A stretch of DNA of 64,000 nt from Chryseosolibacter sp964532595. GTDB taxonomy: Bacteria > Bacteroidota > Bacteroidia > Cytophagales > Cyclobacteriaceae. The translations under genes and the position numbers were made by a program. This document shows positions 1-8,644 of the stretch, piece by piece. The stretch is taken from positions 164,563-228,562 of the forward strand of contig CAZHIQ010000003.1 of the NCBI GenBank assembly GCA_964532595.1, read 5' to 3'. Below the pieces are notes generated by a model. It ran no database searches. It worked only from the letters and a program-made list of their open reading frames with translations, and was not told the origin of the DNA. Numbering within the stretch: position 1 is the stretch's first letter; every line of letters begins with the position of its first letter.

Positions 1-237
1 GGTAATCGTCAATACTTTTCTGAAAAACCTGGTAGCAATCGTTGGCTGATATCATTATATCGTTTGTTTGCTCAAATTTAACCCAAGTGGGCACCCCCGG
101 CAAACCGTTGTCCGGATTTAAGCCCGGCAAATGACTTTCTGTAAAAATTGCGGGTCAGATAGGGGTATCGGATTATGAAATTGTCATAACCACAAACCAG
201 AAAACCCGTTAATTACACCCAAAACCAGATACACACG

Positions 238-810
238 GTGACCTTTCCCCCACAATCACAACCGCAGGCACTGGCATTGGGCGACGTAAATGCTTTTGAA
301 ATGGTATTCAAAACTTACTACCAACCGCTGTGCAACTATGCTTTTACCTACCTGCAAGACAAGGATGAGTCGGAAGAAGTTGTTCAATCGGTATTTCTAA
401 CCGCCTGGGAAAAACGCCAGTCGCTGGAGATCCGCACGGCGCTCAAACCTTATCTCTATGCTATGGTCCGAAACGCTTGTCTCAATACCTTGAAGCACGA
501 AAAAGTGAAGCAGAAACACGTCGGAGAAGTGTTGAAGACAGACCAGCCCGGTCATGAGGCTGTGTCCGATGCGATTCTTTCCGACGAACTTCAGAAGCGC
601 ATAAGCGATGCCCTCGAGCGCTTGCCCGACCAATGCCGGCTCGTTTTTAAAATGAGTCGGTTCGAGGAGCTGCGGTATGCCGAAATCGCCCGGCAACTAA
701 AGATATCTGTCAAGACCGTCGAAAATCACATGGGAAAGGCGTTGCGGATGATGCGCGAGCAACTGAGTGATTACCTGGTAGTGCTGATCATTATGTGTAA
801 CCTGTTTTAG
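238..810 (+). CDS. RNA polymerase ECF sigma factor (FecI-like)
   Basis: A 190-residue sigma-70 factor of the extracytoplasmic-function type. Region 2 lies at about residues 20-85 (YYQPLCNYAF, then an acidic DESEEVVQSVF core-binding helix). Region 4 lies at about 125-180, with the helix-turn-helix ending in SVKTVENHMGKAL. Such factors direct RNA polymerase to a small regulon and are held off by a partner FecR-type anti-sigma; that partner is the next gene, 13 bases downstream on the same strand. The start used is GTG at 238, giving the normal family length; the first in-frame ATG (301) would remove the N-terminal helix. The 237 bases upstream hold no gene and no clear TAnnTTTG box, which fits a promoter of another class, possibly autoregulated (inference). 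Confidence 0.9.
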   Translation: MTFPPQSQPQALALGDVNAFEMVFKTYYQPLCNYAFTYLQDKDESEEVVQSVFLTAWEKRQSLEIRTALKPYLYAMVRNACLNTLKHEKVKQKHVGEVLKTDQPGHEAVSDAILSDELQKRISDALERLPDQCRLVFKMSRFEELRYAEIARQLKISVKTVENHMGKALRMMREQLSDYLVVLIIMCNLF

Positions 811-823
811 CCTGACAATCGCG

Positions 824-1810
824 ATGGAATTTGATGAAACCATAGACATCCTGATTGCCCGGGTTCTTACCGAGGAGGCATCGGCGGAAGACCATGAGGA
901 GTTCGTCCGCTGGATGGAGGCGAGCGAGGAGAACAGACGCTATTTTGAACAGGTTCGTACCATTTTTGAGCAGTCGGCCCGTGTTCAAACAGAGAAGTTC
1001 GACGCCCATGCGGCCTGGGAAATTTTTCGGCGAAAGATAATGCCGGACCAGACGGCGGCCCGGGGGAAGGTCGTCGCGTTTCCGGTGTGGAAGGCCGCGG
1101 CTTCACTGCTGGCTTTCGCAGTGGCGGGGGTCTTCCTCTTCAGACTTTTTTCGATTCCCCCTTCAAACGAGTATGTGGCAGTGGCTGACGATGCGGTGCG
1201 ACAGGATACACTCCCCGACGGAACAGCGATCTGGATGAACAGTCATACCGGAATTCGCTATGCCTTTGACAAGAGAACGAAGACCCATACCGTTGCCCTG
1301 GAAGGCGAAGCTTTTTTCGAAGTTGACAAAGAACCCGATGCTGTGCTGATTGTCACGGCCGGCGAGACTTTTATCCGTGATATCGGCACCTCCTTCAATG
1401 TTAAGGCACATCCCGACTCAGCGACGGTAGTAGTCTCCGTGATAGAAGGAATCGTAAGATTTTATACCGCGGCAGACGAAGGAGTTGAGCTGCGGGCAGG
1501 GCAGAAGGGAGTCTACGACAGAAGGTCGAAGACCTTTTCTTCTGACAGACTTGAGCAGAACGAGTTTGCTTATAAGACCAGAGTATTTGTATTCAACAAC
1601 CAGACGTTGCAACAGGTCGTCAATAGCCTGAACGCGGTCTATCGCCGAACCATCAGAGTTGACAGATCAATTGAACGTTGCCGGCTTACAGTGTCGTTTG
1701 AGGATGAGTCAATTGAAGAGATCGCCGCGGTTATCGCGGAGACACTCGGCCTTACAGTTGAAGAGACCGATGGTGTAATAACATTGAGTGGAGAAGCTTG
1801 TACCGAATGA
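824..1810 (+). CDS. FecR family anti-sigma factor
   Basis: A 328-residue single-pass inner-membrane protein. The cytoplasmic N-terminal 85 residues, with HEEFVRWMEAS typical of the sigma-binding DUF4880-like helix bundle, precede a transmembrane segment at about 90-108. The periplasmic FecR domain follows (TLPDGTAIWMNSHTGI onward). The C-terminal part (about 255-315, FNNQTLQQVVNSLN) resembles the DUF4974/STN-like domain seen in Bacteroidota FecR proteins. In this family the periplasmic part receives a signal from an outer-membrane partner and releases the ECF sigma factor encoded just upstream. The stop codon overlaps the start of the following STN-domain gene (ATGA, 1807-1810), so the three genes look translationally coupled. 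The unusual point is that this third gene is not a TonB-dependent receptor. Confidence 0.9.
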   Translation: MEFDETIDILIARVLTEEASAEDHEEFVRWMEASEENRRYFEQVRTIFEQSARVQTEKFDAHAAWEIFRRKIMPDQTAARGKVVAFPVWKAAASLLAFAVAGVFLFRLFSIPPSNEYVAVADDAVRQDTLPDGTAIWMNSHTGIRYAFDKRTKTHTVALEGEAFFEVDKEPDAVLIVTAGETFIRDIGTSFNVKAHPDSATVVVSVIEGIVRFYTAADEGVELRAGQKGVYDRRSKTFSSDRLEQNEFAYKTRVFVFNNQTLQQVVNSLNAVYRRTIRVDRSIERCRLTVSFEDESIEEIAAVIAETLGLTVEETDGVITLSGEACTE

Positions 1811-3591
1811 TGAAATCAAGATACTTTTTATGGGTGGCGCTTGTTGTAGCGTCGCTGACTGCCTACGCTCAGGTGTCGGTGCTTGACAGAAAGATTTCCC
1901 TGACCCTTAACGACGTGGTTATTGAAGAGGCGCTTGATCGCATTTCAAAAGCGGGAAATTTTACTTTCTCGTATAGCCCAGGGGTTATTTCAGTTGTCGA
2001 GGGCACCGTTAGTGCCACCTTTGAAAATCAAACGGTGAGGGAGGTCCTAAACGTAGTGTTTCGCGGAGCTGTGCAGTGCAAGGCGCGGGGAAATTATGTA
2101 ATCCTCCGGCCTGATCACGACCAGGCCAGCCGAAAGAAGGAGGTGATTACAGTAGCGGGTTATGTAGTCGACGAATCTACAGGACAACGGATCAGGGATG
2201 CCAGCGTATATGATCCGCTGACACTGGCGTCGACTGTTACCGATGCCTCCGGGTATTTTCAAATAAAAATGGAGCGACCGCCCGGCGATGTCATATTGTC
2301 TGTTAATCGTCTCAGCTATGTCGATACGGTGGTTACTGTATCGGCGCGCACGGGAAGTGATCCGCTGAGTATTCCCATACGTCTTAATCGGGAGAAAATT
2401 GACGCAATGGGCGACAGCCTCAGTGCGAAATTTAAGCGCCTTTGGAAAGGCAAAGACCGGTCTACTTCAAGCCTTCACCAGTTGAATGTGACAGATACGT
2501 TGTATCGTACAGCTCAGATGTCGTTCCTGCCTTACCTGGGAACGAACCTCAAGATGAGTGGTCATGTCATCAACGATTACTCCCTTAACATTCTTGCAGG
2601 ATACTCACGAGGAGTGAACAAACTGGAATTCGGGGGGATTGCAAATTTAGTGGAGGGTCGGGTAGAGGGCGCGCAGTTTGCGGGGGTTTTAAACGGTGTT
2701 GGGGGCGAGGTTGCAGGCGTGCAGGTTGCCGGCGTACTCAATCTGAATGCCTCGACTAGCCGCGGTGCGCACTTCGCGGGCGTCCTTAATCTTCATGGGG
2801 CCGATTCACGCGGCGTGGTTGTCGCTGGCGTGGGTAACATAACCGCCGGAAGTCAGGGGCCTGCGGTAGCGGGTGTTCTGAACGTGGGTGGAAAAACGGC
2901 TACCATGCAGGTGGGCGGTGTGATGAACGTGGCGCTCGATACGGTAAAAGGGTCGCAAGTTGCGGGCGTCTTGAACGTCGCTTTGCGCGAAGTTCGAGGT
3001 TCGCAAATAGCCGGGGTGTTGAACGTGGCTCGAAAAGTACAGGGCACACAGGTGGCTTTTCTAAATGTAGCCGACTCGATGAACGGGGTCCCCGTTGGCT
3101 TTCTGAGTTTCGTTAAAACGGGTTACCACAAAATAGAAGTAGGAGCAGATGAAGTCTTTTACAACAACATCGCCTTCCGTACCGGAGTGCCTGCGTTCTA
3201 TAATATTCTGTTCGCGGGCGCGGTTCCCGCAACCTATGGAGACCCGCAGACTACCTGGACTTTTGGTTACGGAGTAGGAACAGCTCCCCGGATCAGTCGA
3301 AAACTGCAACTCAATATCGACCTCACCTCCCAGCAGGTGGTTTACGGCAATCAGCTAAAATCGCTGGACTTGATTAACAAGACAACCTTGGGTCTTGACT
3401 GGCAGGTGTTCCGAAAGATGTCGGTGGTGGTCGGTGCAACACTGAATGCTCATCTGACTGAACGCGATGCAGAGCCTTATCCGTCACTTTTCTCGGGCCT
3501 GCGGCCTGAGGTTTTTTTTGACCGGGATTTTGGGCGCCAGCATCATATGCGCATGTGGCTCGGCGGAAAGGTGGGGATCCGATTTTTCTGA
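1807..3591 (+). CDS. STN and carboxypeptidase-like domain protein with GVLN surface repeats
   Basis: About 594 residues with a signal peptide (ends ...LTAYAQ). An STN domain follows at about 30-95 (secretin/TonB short N-terminal fold). A carboxypeptidase regulatory-like beta domain lies at about 115-195 (AGYVVDESTGQRIRDASVY). Then about ten imperfect repeats of 14-20 residues are built on (Q/H)xAGVLN, for example VQVAGVLN, AHFAGVLN, SQIAGVLN. The repeats resemble the LA_2272-type surface repeat, and the C-terminal 130 residues look beta-rich and end in Phe, as outer-membrane proteins often do. The start is ATG 1807 (or 1810), overlapping the fecR stop; an upstream in-frame TTG is unlikely. 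Position after sigma/anti-sigma genes suggests an outer-envelope partner in signalling, but no TonB plug or 22-strand barrel is present. Function unknown. Confidence 0.7.
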   Translation: MMKSRYFLWVALVVASLTAYAQVSVLDRKISLTLNDVVIEEALDRISKAGNFTFSYSPGVISVVEGTVSATFENQTVREVLNVVFRGAVQCKARGNYVILRPDHDQASRKKEVITVAGYVVDESTGQRIRDASVYDPLTLASTVTDASGYFQIKMERPPGDVILSVNRLSYVDTVVTVSARTGSDPLSIPIRLNREKIDAMGDSLSAKFKRLWKGKDRSTSSLHQLNVTDTLYRTAQMSFLPYLGTNLKMSGHVINDYSLNILAGYSRGVNKLEFGGIANLVEGRVEGAQFAGVLNGVGGEVAGVQVAGVLNLNASTSRGAHFAGVLNLHGADSRGVVVAGVGNITAGSQGPAVAGVLNVGGKTATMQVGGVMNVALDTVKGSQVAGVLNVALREVRGSQIAGVLNVARKVQGTQVAFLNVADSMNGVPVGFLSFVKTGYHKIEVGADEVFYNNIAFRTGVPAFYNILFAGAVPATYGDPQTTWTFGYGVGTAPRISRKLQLNIDLTSQQVVYGNQLKSLDLINKTTLGLDWQVFRKMSVVVGATLNAHLTERDAEPYPSLFSGLRPEVFFDRDFGRQHHMRMWLGGKVGIRFF

Positions 3592-3600
3592 TCCCGGCAA

Positions 3601-4260
3601 TTACGGAAGCTCAGCGATTACTGTGCGACCGCCTTTTGTGATATCGCCAATCTTCACTTTAACCACGGCATCGAGGGGTAGGAAGATATCGACCCGGGAT
3701 CCGAACTTAATAAATCCGAACTCCTGCCCTTGCTCGATCTGCTGACCTTCCTTCACGTACCACTTAATACGTCGGGCGAGAGCGCCGGCAATCTGTCGGA
3801 AGAGTACTTCAACACCGGTCTCCATCTTGACAGCTACCGTTGTGCGTTCATTTTCTGTGCTTGACTTGGGATGCCAGGCCACCAGGTATTTTCCCGGGTG
3901 GTACCTGAAAAAACTGACGGTACCTGACACAGGCGATCGGTTAACATGAACGTTAACCGGCGACATGAAAATAGAAATCTGTTTGCGACGGGCTTGAAAG
4001 TATTCCGTCTCCTCGGTCTCTTCAATCACAACGACTTTTCCATCGGCTGGGGCCAGTACATGGCTGGGGTTCCTGGAAATCTCAAAAATCGGGTTGCGAA
4101 AGAACTGCAGAATGAGGAGATAGAATATTACGCTAACCAGAATAATCGAGTTCTGGATGGTGGAGCTTTCCGGATACAGGGCAAAAACAAGCCAGTTAAG
4201 TCCGAAGAGGACGAGAAGAAGTATGAAAAGGACTGCGCGTCCTTCGCGGTGAATTGTCAT
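3601..4260 (-). CDS. Phosphatidylserine decarboxylase family protein
   Basis: A 219-residue short (archaeal-type) decarboxylase that converts phosphatidylserine to phosphatidylethanolamine. Two hydrophobic segments at about 9-28 and 37-54 anchor it in the membrane. PADG (71-74) and SPVNVHVNR (100-108) are conserved core motifs. The autocatalytic cleavage site that makes the pyruvoyl group is expected at Gly187-Ser188 in FGSRVDIFLP, replacing the LGST of long bacterial enzymes. It faces the repeat protein tail to tail with a 9-base gap. Together with cdsA (minus, downstream) and pssA (32.6 kb) the window encodes the CDP-diacylglycerol to PE route. A TAnnTTTG box on the minus strand lies at 4316-4309. 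Confidence 0.88.
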   Translation of the reverse strand: MTIHREGRAVLFILLLVLFGLNWLVFALYPESSTIQNSIILVSVIFYLLILQFFRNPIFEISRNPSHVLAPADGKVVVIEETEETEYFQARRKQISIFMSPVNVHVNRSPVSGTVSFFRYHPGKYLVAWHPKSSTENERTTVAVKMETGVEVLFRQIAGALARRIKWYVKEGQQIEQGQEFGFIKFGSRVDIFLPLDAVVKVKIGDITKGGRTVIAELP

Positions 4261-4308
4261 GGATCAAGAATCGTTAGTGGGCGGGCGGGTTTGCGCCGCT
4301 TTTGCCGA

Positions 4309-4316
4309 CAAAGTTA
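4309..4316 (-). promoter_or_regulatory. Putative -7 box upstream of phosphatidylserine decarboxylase
   Basis: TAACTTTG read on the minus strand fits the Bacteroidota TAnnTTTG box. It ends 48 bases before the ATG at 4260. No TTTG -33 box is evident, so this is a weak prediction. Confidence 0.3.
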
Positions 4317-4348
4317 CATTTTTCGTATGGAAAGTCCCCCTCCTGTGG

Positions 4349-5623
4349 CTAATATCCACCGCGGTACTTGTAGGTCTTGGCGACTTTGTCGATGGCCACC
4401 ATATAAGCTGCGATACGCATTGATACATTGTATTCGCGCGAGACACGATAAACGTTGGCAAAAGCTTCTTTCATAATCCGGTCGGTTCGTCGGTTAACCC
4501 GATCGGCAGTCCACTTGTATCCCAATCGATTTTGCACCCACTCGAAATAGGAGACGGTAACTCCGCCGGCGTTTGCCAGTATGTCGGGTACCACCATGAT
4601 TCCCTTTTCATTGATGATTGTGTCGGCCCGTGAAGAAGTTGGGCCATTTGCTCCTTCCACAATAAGTCGTGCGCGTATATTCGGTGCGTTGCTTGTCCGG
4701 ATAACGTCTTCCGTTGCAGCCGGGACCAACAGGTCGACCGGCAAGGTAAGGAGGTCATCGTTTGATATGTGTTCGACACCTTCGAATCCGACAAGAGATC
4801 CCTTATTCTGCTCGCGGTATTGTATGGCTGCCGGAATGTCAATCCCCTTCTCATTGTAATAGGCTCCCGAGATATCACTGATAGCCCTTACGGTAATTCC
4901 TCTTTCGTTCAGCAGTCGGGCGGCCGAAGATCCTACATTGCCGAATCCCTGAACAGCGCAGGTGGCTTTGTAAGGGTTGATTTTGAGTTTCTCCATCGCC
5001 GCCATGGCATTGACCATAACGCCGCGGCCTGTAGCTTCGGCTCTGCCCAGGGAGCCTCCCAGGACGACCGGCTTACCGGTTACGACTGAGTTGACAGTCA
5101 TGCCTTGCATTCGCGAGTACTGGTCCATGAGCCATGCCATCTCCCGTGGACCTGTTCCCATATCCGGCGCGGGAATGTCTTTATCCGGACCGAAAACTTC
5201 CGCCATCGCCAGGGTGTATGCTCGCATTAGTCGTTCGATTTCACCCGCAGACATTTGAAGAGGGTTGCAGGTCACACCGCCCTTTGCTCCCCCAAAAGGA
5301 ATGTCGACCACGGCACATTTCCACGTCATCCACGCAGCCAAAGCTTTGACTTCATCAAGGTTGACGGCAGGGTCAAATCGTATTCCTCCTTTCGACGGTC
5401 CCAGAATGTTCGAATGGATTACACGATACCCTTCGAAAACACGGATGGTGCCGTCGTCCATTGTTACCGGAAGCGAGACGATCACCTGGCGCGTCGGATT
5501 TTTGAGGACATTGTATATTTCTTCTTCCAGGCCCAGAATCTGGGATGCCTCCTGGAAGCGTGACATCATGGCCTCGAAAGGATTTTCGTGATCTTTGAGC
5601 GGAGCAGGTTCAATGTATGCCAT
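4349..5623 (-). CDS. Glu/Leu/Phe/Val dehydrogenase (glutamate dehydrogenase family)
   Basis: About 424 residues, the length of hexameric NAD(P)-dependent glutamate dehydrogenases, which interconvert glutamate and 2-oxoglutarate plus ammonium. The N-terminal domain carries GPSKGGIRF, WKCAVVDIPFGGAKGG (with the substrate and catalytic lysines near 102 and 114) and PAPDMGTG. The C-terminal Rossmann domain has AVQGFGNVGSSAA. Glutamate is the most likely substrate, but a branched-chain or aromatic substrate cannot be excluded by eye. The longest frame begins at 5668; ATG 5623 (MAYIEPAPLKDHENPF) matches the usual family N-terminus better. It stands alone between two phospholipid genes, all on the minus strand, with a gap of 88 bases on one side and 114 on the other. 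Confidence 0.9.
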   Translation of the reverse strand: MAYIEPAPLKDHENPFEAMMSRFQEASQILGLEEEIYNVLKNPTRQVIVSLPVTMDDGTIRVFEGYRVIHSNILGPSKGGIRFDPAVNLDEVKALAAWMTWKCAVVDIPFGGAKGGVTCNPLQMSAGEIERLMRAYTLAMAEVFGPDKDIPAPDMGTGPREMAWLMDQYSRMQGMTVNSVVTGKPVVLGGSLGRAEATGRGVMVNAMAAMEKLKINPYKATCAVQGFGNVGSSAARLLNERGITVRAISDISGAYYNEKGIDIPAAIQYREQNKGSLVGFEGVEHISNDDLLTLPVDLLVPAATEDVIRTSNAPNIRARLIVEGANGPTSSRADTIINEKGIMVVPDILANAGGVTVSYFEWVQNRLGYKWTADRVNRRTDRIMKEAFANVYRVSREYNVSMRIAAYMVAIDKVAKTYKYRGGY

Positions 5624-5737
5624 ATATGCTTTGATTCTGGCTACCGAAGTTACCGAAAACGGTTGCAATTTAATGAAAATATCGTCCCTTTATGTCGGGT
5701 CGGCCGATGGGACAGATCCCTATACTTTCATGCCCGC

Positions 5738-6586
5738 TTACGTAAATATTTCAAGGAAGGTCGCGATAAAGGGGGCGGAAATCAACAGACCGTCAAACCG
5801 GTCCAGAAAGCCTCCGTGTCCCGGCAACGCGTTTCCGGAATCTTTGATTTCAATGCTGCGCTTCAGGAGAGACTCAATCAAATCGCCGAAAGTTCCGCCT
5901 ACAATAATCAGAATCCCCACAATGAACCAGGTCGCCGGAGTCAAACTTGTCAGGTATACCGATGATCCCCAGACGAATACCATGGCGAGCGCCGCTCCCC
6001 CCATAAAGCCTTCCCACGATTTCTTCGGTGAAATCCGCTCGAAGAGTTTGCGTTTGCCGAAGCGCGTGCCGGCAAAGTATGCGCCGGTGTCGCTCGCCCA
6101 CAGGATGAGCAGGGAACCCAGAATCACTTCGTAGTTATAAACCCCGTCTTCGAAGGCCATGACGTTGAGGAGGACAAACGGCATAGCGACGTAAAAGAGT
6201 CCCAGGATGGTATAGGCTATGTTGGTGAAGGGTTTGCGCTCGAATTTCTTGTACAGCTTGATCATGTAGATGCAACAGATCAGCGGGAATATGAGCAAGT
6301 AGCACTCGGTGGGCAGTATATATCCGCCGACCTCGATTCTCCCTTCTATAAGAAAGGATAAGCAAAAAATCACGACGCCCAGAAGGGTGCCGTACGCTTT
6401 TTGAGGAGCAAGCCCGTCAAGGCCTACGAGGTTGTAAAACTCGATAAGGGTTAAAGCACCGATGAATAGAAAGACCGCGAAGTAGGTCCATTCGCCGAGT
6501 ACAACGCTTGCAATAATGGCAGCGGAGCCGGCAATCCCGGTGATAAGGCGCTCGGCCAGGTTACTGTATTTTCTGGGTGCGGTCAC
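5738..6586 (-). CDS. cdsA: Phosphatidate cytidylyltransferase
   Basis: A 282-residue polytopic inner-membrane enzyme that makes CDP-diacylglycerol from CTP and phosphatidate, the branch point of phospholipid synthesis. Six to eight hydrophobic segments are visible. The signature runs near the C-terminus: SLLKRSIEIKDSGNALPGHG followed by GFLDRFD, containing the conserved K-D...HGG..DR.D residues. SPKKSWEGFMGG is the second family motif. The start is GTG (minus strand, 6586-6584), overlapping the stop of the upstream protease gene by four bases (GTGA), so the two are translationally coupled. Its product feeds PssA (32.6 kb), whose product feeds the decarboxylase at 3.6 kb. Confidence 0.93.
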   Translation of the reverse strand: MTAPRKYSNLAERLITGIAGSAAIIASVVLGEWTYFAVFLFIGALTLIEFYNLVGLDGLAPQKAYGTLLGVVIFCLSFLIEGRIEVGGYILPTECYLLIFPLICCIYMIKLYKKFERKPFTNIAYTILGLFYVAMPFVLLNVMAFEDGVYNYEVILGSLLILWASDTGAYFAGTRFGKRKLFERISPKKSWEGFMGGAALAMVFVWGSSVYLTSLTPATWFIVGILIIVGGTFGDLIESLLKRSIEIKDSGNALPGHGGFLDRFDGLLISAPFIATFLEIFT

Positions 6587-7524
6587 GAGTTAACGGGTGA
6601 TTGGCGATCCCGATAGTACTTATAAAAATAGTACAACAGGCCGGCTGTAAGAATAAGACTTAGTATAACGAGTGGGGCGGGAGCGGCTTCCTGACTTTCG
6701 ATATCGAAGCTGAATTTGCCCTGCTGATAATAATAGAGAGCAATAAGCGAAACCGCATTGTTCACGAAATGAGCAATAATCGCAAGAAGGAGATTCCCCG
6801 ACCAGTAGTAGAGGTAGCCGAAAAGGGCCCCGAGTAAAACGCGCGGTATAAACCCGAAGAACTGGAAGTGGATTGCGCTGAACAAAACGGCAGCCAGCCA
6901 GATTGCAACGTGAACGTTACGCGTTGCCCTGACGAGTTCATTTTGGATAAGACCCCGAAATACAATTTCTTCTCCGATAGCAGGAAGGACTGCGATCACT
7001 ACGAGCGCGAGCAAAAGCTGCCCGGTCGATGAGAATTCGGTAAGGAAGTGGGTAATTTCTGCCGCAGCATCTTCGCGCTGGCGAGCCCACTCTTCAAAAC
7101 CCTTTGCAAACTCAGGGAAAACCACCTTCGCGTTCCACTCTATAAATACTGAGTTCACCGCCATAAATACAACGACAGTGATGACTGTTACAGCTACGGG
7201 GGCCAGGTCAAGCCCCCTGGACGTGAAGAACGCGCGCAAAGAACGCTGTTCACGGGCCAGGTAAACGGCCGGAGCGAGGATCAAGCCGGTGGCAGTTGCC
7301 GTTCCTTGAATAAGGTAAAGGGGGATTCTGATTTCAGGGTGATTCATCGGCCGCTGCACTGCCTCCGCCAATTCCGTCATAGAGCCGTCGAAGAAGGGCA
7401 TTGCCAGGAAGAAGCCAAGAAGAGGGCCAATAACGACAAATCCCAGTCCCATCATCAAAAGGATGATGATCAGATTAATGACCGGATGTTTTTGATGGGG
7501 GATACCTGGTTGGCGGTCAAACAT
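6583..7524 (-). CDS. CPBP family intramembrane glutamic endopeptidase
   Basis: About 313 residues with roughly eight hydrophobic segments. The CPBP (Abi/Rce1-like) motifs are intact: EEIVFRG at about 185-191, a histidine in FSAIHFQFFG (about 219) and AHFVNNAVS (His about 252). These are the Glu and His residues that activate water in this membrane protease family. Physiological substrates are unknown. The longest frame begins at a TTG (7563); the ATG at 7524 (MFDRQPG) is preferred because a minus-strand TATATTTG box at 7558-7551 would otherwise lie inside the coding region. The stop overlaps cdsA by four bases. Confidence 0.85.
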   Translation of the reverse strand: MFDRQPGIPHQKHPVINLIIILLMMGLGFVVIGPLLGFFLAMPFFDGSMTELAEAVQRPMNHPEIRIPLYLIQGTATATGLILAPAVYLAREQRSLRAFFTSRGLDLAPVAVTVITVVVFMAVNSVFIEWNAKVVFPEFAKGFEEWARQREDAAAEITHFLTEFSSTGQLLLALVVIAVLPAIGEEIVFRGLIQNELVRATRNVHVAIWLAAVLFSAIHFQFFGFIPRVLLGALFGYLYYWSGNLLLAIIAHFVNNAVSLIALYYYQQGKFSFDIESQEAAPAPLVILSLILTAGLLYYFYKYYRDRQSPVNS

Positions 7525-7538
7525 TTTCCGGAATAAGT

Positions 7539-7546
7539 TAACTTTG
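7539..7546 (+). promoter_or_regulatory. Putative -7 box for dusB
   Basis: TAACTTTG on the plus strand fits TAnnTTTG, 60 bases before the dusB ATG at 7607. It sits almost back to back with an opposite-strand box (7558-7551), which would give divergent promoters for dusB and the CPBP gene. Confidence 0.35.
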
Positions 7547-7550
7547 CGGG

Positions 7551-7558
7551 CAAATATA
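7551..7558 (-). promoter_or_regulatory. Putative -7 box for the CPBP-cdsA pair
   Basis: TATATTTG read on the minus strand, 26 bases upstream of ATG 7524. The -33 box is not obvious. Confidence 0.4.
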
Positions 7559-7606
7559 AACAAGGCCGAACACCTTTTTACGCCAATAGCTGTTTAGTTG
7601 GAAACC

Positions 7607-8602
7607 ATGGTTAGGATAGGAAATATTGAATTGGGCGAGTTTCCATTGCTGCTTGCGCCGATGGAGGATGTGAGTGATCCTCCATTCAGGGCTGTTTGCA
7701 AGGCAGGAGGTGCCGACATGATGTATACCGAGTTTGTTTCTTCGGAAGGACTCATTCGCGATGCAGCGAAAAGCCGCCAGAAACTGGACATCTTCGAATA
7801 TGAACGGCCCGTGGGAATCCAGCTGTTTGGTGGTGAGATTTCAAGCATGGTGGAGTCAGCACGCATCGCCACTCAGGTAAACCCGGACCTGATCGACATC
7901 AATTACGGTTGCCCGGTAAAGGCGGTGGCTTGTCGCGGCGCCGGTGCGGCGCTGCTGCAGGATATACCGAAGATGGTCAAAATGACCGAAGAAGTAGTGA
8001 AAGCTACTCACCTTCCCGTAACTGTTAAGACCCGTCTCGGATGGGATGATAAAACGAAAAATGTAGAAGAAGTCGCCGAACGTCTTCAGGATATCGGTAT
8101 CAAGGCGCTTACTATTCACGGTCGTACCCGTGTTCAGATGTATAAGGGCAGCGCCGACTGGACGTTGATTGGTCGAATCAAAGACAATCCGCGGATTCAT
8201 ATTCCAATATTCGGTAATGGCGACATCGACTCGCCGGAGAAAGCGGTCGAGTACCGGGATCGTTACGGTGTGGATGGAATTATGATTGGCCGGGCAGCGA
8301 TCGGCTATCCGTGGATATTCAATGAAATCAAACATTATATCCGTAACGGTGAGAAGCCCGCAGCGCCGTCAATCGTCGAGCGTGTCCGGGTCGCGCGTCA
8401 GCATCTTGAGTTTTCGATCCGATGGAAGGGCGACAGACTGGGTATCTTCGAAATGCGCCGTCATTACGCAAATTACTTCAGGGCAATACCCGACTTTAAA
8501 CCTTTTCGTACACGGCTCGTTGAAGCTGATACTTTCGATGACGTCAACGGCATCCTTGATGAGGTTCTCGATACCTATTCGGGCGTGTTTACGGAGGTGT
8601 AA
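7607..8602 (+). CDS. dusB: tRNA dihydrouridine synthase DusB
   Basis: A 331-residue FMN enzyme that reduces specific uridines in the tRNA D-loop, using NADPH. The TIM-barrel carries APMEDVSDPPFR near the N-terminus, NYGCPVKAV with the expected catalytic cysteine (about 102), VKTRLGWD, HGRTRVQMYKGSADW and the phosphate-binding GIMIGRAAIG. The small helical tRNA-binding domain fills the C-terminal 80 residues. The frame is open from a TTG at 7598, but ATG 7607 (MVRIGNIELG) fits DusB proteins. It is transcribed divergently from the CPBP gene and is followed 42 bases later by a DMT transporter gene. Confidence 0.92.
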   Translation: MVRIGNIELGEFPLLLAPMEDVSDPPFRAVCKAGGADMMYTEFVSSEGLIRDAAKSRQKLDIFEYERPVGIQLFGGEISSMVESARIATQVNPDLIDINYGCPVKAVACRGAGAALLQDIPKMVKMTEEVVKATHLPVTVKTRLGWDDKTKNVEEVAERLQDIGIKALTIHGRTRVQMYKGSADWTLIGRIKDNPRIHIPIFGNGDIDSPEKAVEYRDRYGVDGIMIGRAAIGYPWIFNEIKHYIRNGEKPAAPSIVERVRVARQHLEFSIRWKGDRLGIFEMRRHYANYFRAIPDFKPFRTRLVEADTFDDVNGILDEVLDTYSGVFTEV

Positions 8603-8644
8603 CCTCAGCCAACGTCGTCGGAGACCTTTCGGTCATCATATCGC

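Noticed and set aside
1798..1806. TTG start nine bases before the STN-protein ATG
   Set aside because: ATG 1807 overlaps the fecR stop in the typical ATGA arrangement and gives a normal signal peptide.
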